Shown here: positions 1 to 7,200 of the stretch, one piece after another
Numbering within the stretch: position 1 is the stretch's first letter
How the letters are laid out: the number at the start of each line of letters is the position of its first letter
Assembly: GCF_002027705.1 (NCBI RefSeq)
Contig: NZ_MBTG01000016.1
Location: 62,001 to 126,000 of the forward strand
DNA from: Paenibacillus ferrarius
Lineage (GTDB): Bacteria; Bacillota; Bacilli; Paenibacillales; NBRC-103111
Direction of reading: 5' to 3'
DNA: 64,000 nucleotides
Notes under the pieces: generated by a model
The model's input: the letters and a program-made list of their open reading frames with translations, nothing else
The model's database searches: none
Told to the model about the DNA's origin: nothing
Position numbers and translations under genes: made by a program

Positions 1-1347
1 CTTCACATTGATCAAGTTCACGGCACTCACGTTAGAAGTGGTCGAGTTATGACCATAAGAACCGCAGCCAAGTGTCAGGGATGGCAAGTTTGTATTATAA
101 ATATCGCCAATTGCGCCATGCGTGGAAGGCGAATTAACAATAATGCGCCCTGTTTGAAGCTTGCTTGCAAATGCCTGAATGACCTCTTCATTCTGCGAAT
201 GAATCACAGAGGAATGCCCCATTCCGCCGAATTTAACCACTTCTACCGCTCGATCAATCCCTTGCTCTGCGTTCTTCACCTTGTAACACGCCAGTACGGG
301 GCTTAGTTTCTCCGCCGACAGCGGATACGCTTCGCCGACACCAGCCAGCTCCGCGACTAGTATTTTCGTTGCCGCAGGCACCTTAATTCCCGCCATCTCG
401 GCTATTTTCACAGCGGATTGGCCTACAATGACTGCGTTAACCGCACATTTCTCCGCGTTAATCACAAGCCCGGAAACAGCTTCGGTTTCTTCTTTATTCA
501 AGAAATAACAGCCCTGATCCACCAGCAGCTTCCTTGTCTCCGCATAGATGGACTCCTCGATAATAACAGCCTGCTCCGAGGCGCAAATCATGCCGTTGTC
601 GAACGTCTTCGACAGGATCAAATCGTTGACAGCCTGCTGGAGATTCGCCGTTTTCTCAATGAAGCAAGGAACATTCCCAGGTCCAACGCCGAGAGCCGGC
701 TTGCCGGTGCTGTATGCTGCCTTCACCATGGAAGAGCCGCCCGTAGCCAAAACCAGCGCTACATCCGGGTGGTTCATCAGCAGTTGAGTAGCTTCTACGG
801 ATGGATGCCTCACCCATTGAATGCAGTGCTCAGGCGCGCCAGCTTTAACCGCCGCCTCCAGCAAAGTTGCCGCTGCTGCGCTGCTGGATTGCTGAGCCGA
901 CGGATGGAATGCGAAGATGATCGGATTCCGCGTTTTCGTGGCAATCAAAGATTTGAACATCGTCGTTGAAGTTGGATTGGTGACTGGGGTTACCCCCGCG
1001 ATAATGCCGACCGGCTCAGCCACCATTTGGTAATTCTCGTAGTGGTTTTCCTCGATAATACCAACCGTCTTGTTATTTTTAATGCTATGGTAAATGTACT
1101 CTGTTGCAAATAAATTTTTGGTAATCTTATCCTCATAGACCCCGCGGCCGGTTTCCTCCACAGCGAACTTGGCGAGAACCATATGACGGTCAATGCCGGC
1201 TAATGCCATTTGCTGTACAATTTGATCTATCTGATTTTGATCCAGCTTGAGAAACTGCTGCTGTGCTTGCTTCGCTCTAGCTACCAGTTGGTTCACTTCA
1301 TCTTGTGCAGAAAGCTGTTCGGCGATTTTTGCTTCTTTGGTTGCCAC
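1..1347 (-). CDS. adhE: Bifunctional aldehyde-alcohol dehydrogenase AdhE, N-terminal part (runs off the window)
   Basis: AdhE reduces acetyl-CoA to acetaldehyde and then ethanol, reoxidising NADH during fermentation. The 449 residues here are its CoA-acylating aldehyde dehydrogenase half. The catalytic cysteine sits in NGMICASEQAV near residue 255, preceded by the glycine-rich ATGGSSMVKAAYSTGKPALG stretch. The frame stays open to base 1 and ends in SNVSAVNLINVK, the usual end of the aldehyde domain before the linker to the iron alcohol dehydrogenase half, which must lie outside. The start is a GTG ten bases after AAAGGAG; an upstream ATG is in another frame. Two Fnr-type boxes lie 90-150 bases upstream. 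A stand-alone acetaldehyde dehydrogenase cannot be fully excluded, but the wording of the sequence is AdhE-like. Confidence 0.92.
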   Translation of the reverse strand, partial: MATKEAKIAEQLSAQDEVNQLVARAKQAQQQFLKLDQNQIDQIVQQMALAGIDRHMVLAKFAVEETGRGVYEDKITKNLFATEYIYHSIKNNKTVGIIEENHYENYQMVAEPVGIIAGVTPVTNPTSTTMFKSLIATKTRNPIIFAFHPSAQQSSSAAAATLLEAAVKAGAPEHCIQWVRHPSVEATQLLMNHPDVALVLATGGSSMVKAAYSTGKPALGVGPGNVPCFIEKTANLQQAVNDLILSKTFDNGMICASEQAVIIEESIYAETRKLLVDQGCYFLNKEETEAVSGLVINAEKCAVNAVIVGQSAVKIAEMAGIKVPAATKILVAELAGVGEAYPLSAEKLSPVLACYKVKNAEQGIDRAVEVVKFGGMGHSSVIHSQNEEVIQAFASKLQTGRIIVNSPSTHGAIGDIYNTNLPSLTLGCGSYGHNSTTSNVSAVNLINVK

Positions 1348-1436
1348 GATTCATCCACTCCTTTATTGGTTAAACCTGTCTGCTGCCGTTTTCTGATTGG
1401 TACGCCCTTAGATTAACCTTAATCTGGAACTTGAAC

Positions 1437-1452
1437 TATGATAAATATCACA
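1437..1452. promoter_or_regulatory. Imperfect Fnr-type box upstream of adhE
   Basis: TATGA-N6-TCACA matches the Fnr consensus TGTGA-N6-TCACA at 9 of 10 positions. A site at -41.5 would put transcription start near 1403, but the hexamer expected there (TAATCT on the minus strand) is a poor -10, so the active promoter is uncertain. Confidence 0.45.
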
Positions 1453-1479
1453 CGCCAAAGCCCAATCCCATGAACATCT

Positions 1480-1495
1480 TGTGAATATAATCACA
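1480..1495. promoter_or_regulatory. Perfect Fnr-type box upstream of adhE
   Basis: TGTGA-N6-TCACA is a 10 of 10 match to the Bacillus Fnr consensus. The wider string TTGTGAATATAATCACAC also matches the Rex pattern TTGTGAA-N4-TTCACAA at 12 of 14 positions. Both Fnr and Rex are known regulators of adhE-type genes, so the site could serve either. Confidence 0.6.
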
Positions 1496-1507
1496 CATAA
1501 ATAGAGA

Positions 1508-1540
1508 GAAAAAGCAGCAGTCCTATTTCATAACAGCTGC
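1508..1540 (-). terminator. Rho-independent terminator of mobA
   Basis: On the minus strand, GCAGC-T-GTT pairs with GGAC-T-GCTGC across a loop, followed by TTTTTCTC. The 5' arm overlaps the last codons of mobA. It separates mobA from adhE, so the two are separate transcripts. Confidence 0.6.
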
Positions 1541-2136
1541 CGCCCATGACGCAAGATTTCATAATCCTCAAATGTTTTGATATTCGTGACAAAATTCAAA
1601 TCAATGCCGTTCTCTTGCAGGAAACGATCTCCCATTTCACTCCAAAAAACATGGTTCAATAACGCTGACACGCTGGTCTCTCCTTGGTTCAAGAGAGGTA
1701 CAATATGAGAGGCGCAGGCGCGATCGTAAATCCCATGCAGCGGAAACACCTCTCCGGCTACGAAGGGAACAACCGCTTCAAATCCATCCAGCTTTCTTTG
1801 CATCAACAGGTGACCGGCTTTACTGGAGATAAAGGGCATGTCGCAGCCGACAACCCAAACAGAAGCATATTTGGCTAAAGATAGAGCTGCATGCATGCCG
1901 CCAAGAGGCCCGTGGCCGACAAAAAAATCCGTTATAATACGAACTGAGCGGTCAACGATGTTTAAGTAGGGTGTGGGCTCATTGGTGACAACAATCATCT
2001 CTTCGCATATTTCCCTCATGGTTTCGATTTGCTGCGCAATCAGAGGCTTTCCGTCAAACGGAAGCAGTGCCTTCAGTTCTCCCTTCATGCGACGGTTTGC
2101 TCCACCAGCCAGAATCACTCCTGAAAGCATATCCAT
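1528..2136 (-). CDS. mobA: Molybdenum cofactor guanylyltransferase MobA
   Basis: MobA links GMP from GTP to molybdopterin, giving the guanine-dinucleotide cofactor of molybdoenzymes such as nitrate reductase or formate dehydrogenase. The nucleotide-binding signature is at the N-terminus (GVILAGGANRRMKGELKALL), followed by a metal-binding aspartate in VVGCDMPFIS and the GHGPLGGMHAAL loop. At 202 residues it is a normal length. I chose the ATG at 2136 because GGAGAGGGAG lies five bases before it. An in-frame ATG at 2181 would add 15 unconserved residues and has no ribosome site. A near-consensus Fnr box lies 62-77 bases upstream, which fits anaerobic molybdoenzyme use. No other cofactor gene is adjacent. 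A related nucleotidyltransferase of the MocA group is the main alternative. Confidence 0.87.
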   Translation of the reverse strand: MDMLSGVILAGGANRRMKGELKALLPFDGKPLIAQQIETMREICEEMIVVTNEPTPYLNIVDRSVRIITDFFVGHGPLGGMHAALSLAKYASVWVVGCDMPFISSKAGHLLMQRKLDGFEAVVPFVAGEVFPLHGIYDRACASHIVPLLNQGETSVSALLNHVFWSEMGDRFLQENGIDLNFVTNIKTFEDYEILRHGRQLL

Positions 2137-2197
2137 CACGTCTCCCTCTCCAAGTGTTTTGTCTAGTTCAACTTTAGACAAAATTACTATGCCTGTA

Positions 2198-2213
2198 AGT
2201 GAAAAATGTCACA
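2198..2213. promoter_or_regulatory. Near-perfect Fnr-type box upstream of mobA
   Basis: AGTGA-N6-TCACA matches the Fnr consensus at 9 of 10 positions. A start 41.5 bases downstream would be near 2164, with TAAAGT (4 of 6 to TATAAT) in the -10 position at 2176-2171. That start lies inside the longer mobA frame, which supports the shorter start codon. Confidence 0.5.
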
Positions 2214-2256
2214 CTCACCTATAGGCCCAGCGCGTACAAGCAGCCATGCATCAAAG

Positions 2257-2306
2257 CAAAAAGCCTATTCTTGGTCCCAACTGCTGAGTAGGGAGAATAG
2301 GCTTTT
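2257..2306 (-). terminator. Terminator of the DoxX-family gene
   Basis: AAAAGCCTATTCTC and GAATAGGCTTTTT form a long stem around a loop of about 20 bases, directly after the DoxX stop codon. The arms end in A and T tracts, so it could also work on the plus strand. Confidence 0.75.
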
Positions 2307-2338
2307 ATCCAAATATCATCATGTTAGCAGCCCTCAGC

Positions 2339-2863
2339 TTATCTGTATTTAGGCTTTACATGCAGTCGATCTGCGATTTTGTCGAACCATTTGTGAAGAT
2401 ACGGAAGAATCACATGATCCACGCCATATTTGCCTGCATTAGCACCAGCCGCTAAGATGATGAAACCAAGCAGCATTAACCATGGATTCGTGCTAACCGT
2501 CCCAGCGAACATATACATCACATTCATTAGAACACCAAAGAAAATCGCTGTCGTTGTTAAGGCCCCTATGAGTAAGCCTATGCCGACCAATAGTTCACCC
2601 CACGGAACCAGAACATTGAACCAGCCTACATGCGGAAGCGCGAAATTTTTGAGGAAAGCAACGTAATTGCCATACACCATATCCGTCGTTCCGGCCTCCA
2701 GAACCGGTTTAGCGATCGCTCCTTTTAGGAAGCCTGTTGCATCAAAAGCTTTGTCTCCCGTGATTTTATGCCATCCAGCTATCATCCATTCCCAACCTAC
2801 ATACAAGCGAATGATCGTCAACAAGATGGCCGCGTAATTGTTCTCTCTTAACCATTTCATCAT
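2339..2863 (-). CDS. DoxX-family integral membrane protein
   Basis: This 174-residue protein has about four membrane segments, around residues 10-30, 85-105, 108-128 and 130-145. The first helix carries RLYVGWEWMIAGWHKITG, the usual N-terminal DoxX pattern; the central helix has PWGELLVGIGLLIGALT. DoxX proteins are often linked to quinone or thiol redox processes, but the substrate here is unknown. Translation starts at an ATG after AAGGAGCTGG. A perfect Fnr box lies about 60-75 bases upstream, with TATAAT at 2900-2895, so expression is probably raised when oxygen is low. It diverges from the unknown 94-residue gene and shares the box with it. The family assignment is firm; the function is not. 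Confidence 0.85.
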   Translation of the reverse strand: MMKWLRENNYAAILLTIIRLYVGWEWMIAGWHKITGDKAFDATGFLKGAIAKPVLEAGTTDMVYGNYVAFLKNFALPHVGWFNVLVPWGELLVGIGLLIGALTTTAIFFGVLMNVMYMFAGTVSTNPWLMLLGFIILAAGANAGKYGVDHVILPYLHKWFDKIADRLHVKPKYR

Positions 2864-2894
2864 GTGAACCAGCTCCTTCGTTCTTTATGACTTG

Positions 2895-2964
2895 ATTATA
2901 GCTCTCCGAAAATGAACCGTATGTGATAAAAATCACAACCTAAAAAAAAGCTTTTCTTTATAAT
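2895..2964. promoter_or_regulatory. Bidirectional promoter with one central Fnr box
   Basis: TGTGATAAAAATCACA at 2922-2937 is a perfect Fnr site, centred at 2929.5. TATAAT lies on the minus strand at 2900-2895 and TATAAT on the plus strand at 2959-2964. Placing each start seven bases past its -10 gives 2888 and 2971, both 41.5 bases from the box centre. That is the class II activator position for Crp/Fnr proteins. Neither direction has a good -35 hexamer, as expected for activator dependence. Confidence 0.7.
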
Positions 2965-3005
2965 AAGCTTCATACTTATTAAGGTAAGGAAAAAGGAGAT
3001 GATCC

Positions 3006-3290
3006 ATGATGAAACACGAAATCACCGTTCATTTTAAAGTTATTCATTCGGACAAAAGCTCTCTGCTAAGAGGCATCCTATTCTTAGAAGAGAATCAGAA
3101 GCCAACCCTGTACGACTATGAACAATGTCTCAAAGCTTGTGGTCATGACGTTTCTTTAGTGGATAAGGACAATGTCATTTTCAAAGCTAGGAAGCCTGGC
3201 GAAACCTATCTCATTCATATTTTGGAGGAGAGAGAATCTACGATTCGAGATCAAATTGTGGAAAACTTGGTCAGAAATTTGCTGAACTGA
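3006..3290 (+). CDS. Unknown 94-residue protein with an Fnr-type promoter
   Basis: I do not recognise this family. The protein has no signal peptide, membrane helix or cysteine pair (a single Cys near residue 42). Its pattern suggests a small alpha/beta fold: strand MKHEITVHFKVIH, a helical middle (YDYEQCLKACGHD), strands (DVSLVDKDNVIFKARKP, TYLIHILE) and a C-terminal charged helix. AAGGAG lies five to six bases before tandem ATG codons at 3006 and 3009. The promoter has TATAAT at 2959-2964 and the Fnr box shared with the DoxX gene. A composite hairpin repeat follows the stop codon and may terminate transcription. Coding status rests on the ribosome site, promoter and codon pattern. Confidence 0.72.
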   Translation: MMKHEITVHFKVIHSDKSSLLRGILFLEENQKPTLYDYEQCLKACGHDVSLVDKDNVIFKARKPGETYLIHILEERESTIRDQIVENLVRNLLN

Positions 3291-3306
3291 TTGGCTCAAG
3301 CATGCT

Positions 3307-3502
3307 CCTGCGTAATTCCCGCAATTATGCAGGCTTTCCGTCTTGTGCATAGGCCCAAAGCGGAAAAGCCTGCGATTATGCATCCTTTAGAAAGCTTTTC
3401 TCCATTCTAGGGTGGAAAAGCTTAAAAAGCCTGCATAATTGCAGGCTTTGTCATGTTTTAACACGATTAGATCGAAAAAGCCTGCACATACGCAGGTTTT
3501 CC
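3307..3502. repeat. Composite CCTGC hairpin repeat, copy 1
   Basis: This gene-free stretch holds four short units built on CCTGC. One unit has the form CCTGCGATTATGCATCCTTT (3369-3388). Two are hairpins, GCCTGCATAATTGCAGGC (3429-3446) and CCTGCACATACGCAGG (3481-3496), each followed by a T run. Closely similar units in the same order recur at 48727-48910 and 56475-56660. The hairpins lie between converging genes and could terminate both. Confidence 0.75.
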
Positions 3503-3518
3503 AATTCCAATTGAACCT

Positions 3519-3875
3519 CTAAGCCTCATAAAACTTGTGGCCGCAGACGGAACAGAATTTGGTATCCGCCAGAACCACTTTTCCACACACACATTCCTTT
3601 TCATTGCGAGCTTCATTTATTTTCTGTTCAATCTGCACGATTTCCTCCTTGATGGAAGTAATGCCTTCGCACAGATCAGCTACCTCTGCCTCCGATTGAG
3701 CTGCATTACCAGCAAGACGAGCTGCATACACGGCTTCACCAATCAAATTATAGTGCTTTTCAATCTCTTTTTCCTTTGACGAAATTTGCGTCTTCAACTT
3801 AGTGATCTCTACCGTTTGCTGTGCTTTTTTCGCTGCGTCAGTTGCTCCCTGTTTTACTTTATCAAAAAATGACAT
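3519..3875 (-). CDS. Coiled-coil zinc-ribbon protein
   Basis: The 118-residue product begins with SFFDKVKQGATDAAKKAQ, an amphipathic helix typical of small Firmicute zinc-ribbon proteins. A long heptad-rich coiled coil follows (about residues 20-90, including ISSKEKEIEKHYNLIGE). It ends in a zinc ribbon with paired cysteines, CVCG near residue 96 and CSVCG near residue 110. Such proteins are common and mostly uncharacterised; no enzyme motif is present. I chose the ATG at 3875, which follows GGGGAGGAAG at good spacing. An ATG at 3905 would add ten residues without a ribosome site. It converges with the 94-residue gene across repeat copy 1. Confidence 0.8.
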   Translation of the reverse strand: MSFFDKVKQGATDAAKKAQQTVEITKLKTQISSKEKEIEKHYNLIGEAVYAARLAGNAAQSEAEVADLCEGITSIKEEIVQIEQKINEARNEKECVCGKVVLADTKFCSVCGHKFYEA

Positions 3876-4247
3876 ACGTACACTTCCTCCCCAGACATTT
3901 TTCATCTTCCTAACGAATCATATGCTTACGCTGACCAAAGTAACACCTTCGCCAGATTCCTTAGGGACCGCTGCCAGAGCTAATGATAGACCATCCCCAT
4001 GCATCCTTATTCAGGTAAAAGGCATACCAATTATCTCCGCTTAATCTTCCCTGTCCCTCATGTCAAAAATTGTATTTGCAATCACATATTCCAATCATAG
4101 CATATTTCCCATTCCCTTGCCCGTCCTGACGAACAGATTGAAGTTCACTGCTTTGCTTAACATGATATTCCGTTGTTCGGTGATGAAAATACGAGTTGAA
4201 AGAAGGACCACATGCTTTCGCAATATGGCCCCTTATTTGTACCTATG
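3876..4247. other. Gene-free stretch
   Basis: About 370 bases with no convincing ORF, hairpin terminator or strong promoter. It presumably holds the promoter of the zinc-ribbon gene and the 3' end of the giant SLH gene. The frames open here lack ribosome sites. Confidence 0.5.
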
Positions 4248-7200
4248 TTAAATTTTCAAAGCTTCCAACAGCTTGTAAATCATCGCTGCCGCTTCTGCTC
4301 TTGTTGCTACGTTGTTCGCACGGAACGTGTTATCCTCATAGCCTTTCAGAATACCCTCAGACACTGCCGCGCTCACCGAAGCTTTGGCCCAATCCGGGAT
4401 GTTAGCCGCATCTTGGAAAGATTTCATGCCAGCATCGGCTTTTTTCACGTTCGTTTTGAGCGCGTTAGCGATCATAACGGACATTTCGGCCCTTGTAATG
4501 GTTTGATTCGCTTTAAATACTTTTGCGCTATTTTCTTCGTATCCGCTAATGTATCCTGCTTTGACTGCTGCGGCTACATCCGCTTTGGCCCAAGCTGGAA
4601 TTTGGCTTTCATCCGCGAAATTCTCAGCTCCCGTTGATGCTTGAAGTCCTAGCGATTTGACTAGTATACTGGCGAATTGAGCTCTTGTTACCGTTTCTTC
4701 CGGATGGAAGGCTTGATCTTCAAACCCTTGGATCGCCTTCATGCCAATCAAACGGTCCGTATACACACTTGCCCAGTGTCCCGTCAAATCTTTGAACAGT
4801 GTAGGCTCGTAATTAAATACCGCAAATTTCGTGAAGTGATTGACTTGAACAGTTACCGTACCGTCATCCTTCGGAGTGCCTCCGATGAATATCCATTTCT
4901 TTTGCAATTCATTGTAGTAATAGACCGCTGCATGCTTAATCTTGCTGCTGTTCGAATCTTTTTTATAATTAATCGAAATTTCAATTGGTTTATTAAACGT
5001 ATGACCTGATGTGCTCGTAAACTCAAGGACTTGGCTTAATGCTTGTAGATTTCCTACAGCTGGCGTTTGATCTGCCGGTATAACCGAAACCGTAACCTTG
5101 CCGTCTGAAGGTAAAGCATCTGCTGGAAGCTTGAATTTCACCACATCCTTGATGCTGCCTTCTGATCCTTGCGCCGCTTTTACATCCAATTGAACGGTTT
5201 GCTCCTTGGTCTCTGGCTTAGGCGCTGGATCTGACGTTGCGGGTGATCCATGTTCTGGCGTTGGTGTTGGTGTTGTTGGTGAGGTTGGATCAGAATCAGA
5301 CTCCTTGTAAACAACCACAGTACGAATGACCTCTTTAGCAGCATTCCCAGCCAAGTCACTCACGTTATAAGCAATTTGGTAAGTTCCGAGTTGATTGGTG
5401 TCTACAGTTCCTGTGATCACGACATCTCCTGCGATCCCAACGTTATCCTTCGCTGCTGCTTTTTGTTCCGTATACACGGAACCTTTAGCAAGTCTTATGC
5501 TTGACTCTCCGTTTAGTGTAATGACCGGTATTTCCTTATCAATTTTCACCATGAGCGGCAGCTTATCTTGATTGCCTAAGTTATCCGTCGCTCGGAAATA
5601 AAGCTGATTTTCGCCTTCCTTGGAGATATTTACATAGCTGTTGCTGTCATAGTGTTGATACGCTTGTTCACTATCCCCATTCATAGACAACTGGAGCGCA
5701 GCTGAAGTGCTTGGCGCGTAGACATTCGCATAGACGCTGACCGTAACGTTCTGGTTCGTCCAAGTACCGCCAGTATACAGCTTGCCATCTTCTGTTGTCA
5801 TCTTACCATGAAGCTCAACCGTTGCTTGGTTGGTCCCTTTGATGATACCTGGGAACGATTTGGTCTTGCTAATTTCACCGTTCTTGACCGTAGCAGTCAA
5901 TGTAAACATGGTGTTATTCGCCGGTTTAGCAAGCAATTTACCACTATTGCTGATTAAGGAAGGCATCGAGCTTTCCCACGCAATCGTTACACCTTGGTCG
6001 CCTGTTGTCGGTAGTTGTATATCCGTCTTCACATCGTTTAGATCGCCTAACGTTAGTTTGTTCAACGTATCGGTTACAGCCGAAATCGGCGCCACGAAGA
6101 TTGGATTGGAATAAAACCATAAATCCTTATAATTTCTATCATTAATATTATTAAAACGTGTTATATTATCGGCATCATTCGTAATTGGGTCAAGCAGTGG
6201 ATTGCCTGCTGCATCCGTTTCTCCCGAAACATTCAGCCCCAGATTGGTGCCTCTTAATCTATAATATTGCTTCTTGCCAGCAGAACCTAAGTCATACGTA
6301 ATAACATTGTATTCTTCGCTATCAGTCGTCCAGTCCTTGCTGGTGAACGATGCAATAACTTTCGTTGAATCATTCGTATCTTTGTTATACTCGGCCGTTC
6401 CGGCTGCGGCTTTCTCGTCGCTTACGTCTCCTGCGATTAGATCGATGTGATCTACTTTAGGCGCTACTTTCGCAGATTTCCCGCTATCCACCGGCTTTTC
6501 ATAGTTGTTTGTGGTTGGGCTTTTAAACCGAATCGTAAGCTGAAGGTGATCTCCTTCTACTACGCTCACCGACGGATCAAGCGCACCCATCTCGAGTTTG
6601 GAACCATTGCCCTTAATATTGAAATCGAGTGCATTAATCAGGTCGCCATAGACGGAGAAAGATTTTCCTGAACGCATCCCGTTCACAATGTCCTGCATCT
6701 CAGTCCCATTCGTCCATGTGTAGTTCTTGGCATATTCACCAGGCCAGTATCCACTCGAGTTTGGATTTATAGTTTTGAAATGGAAATCGGAATTGGCGAA
6801 ATTCCAATAGTTTCTGCCTTCTCCCAGCAAGGCATCCCAGACGCCGCCAACCTTGGCAACCATGTAGTCTGTCCCGCCGAAGGAGCGGAATTTGTAATTA
6901 TTATCTGCTGTAGGATTGTTAACGTTATATGTTGTGTTGTAGCCCCCGCGATCGGGTTCCATTTGGCCGCCAATCATGCCTTCGAAGCCAAAGTTGACAT
7001 TCGGAGCTGCATTGTTGAAGTCACGAAGGTCTGCGATCGTTGTCCGTGGTGTATCCCCATTTTTTCCCCGGGACGGATGTGTGACAAGGAAATAACTTTT
7101 CTCTGCGAAATTATATTTCAGCCAGTTAATTGCTGTTAATGCATCCGCATGGGTTGAGAACCCTTTTGCAGGTCCAGGAGCTTTTTTCCACTCGGCCACA

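Noticed and set aside
1480..1495. A purely Rex-type assignment for the adhE box
   Set aside because: It fits Rex at 12 of 14 but Fnr perfectly, and neighbouring genes carry Fnr-type boxes without a good Rex match, so Fnr was preferred while keeping Rex possible.
4212..4637. Plus-strand ORF over the SLH domains of the phosphoesterase giant
   Set aside because: It is an antisense shadow of highly conserved SLH coding sequence.
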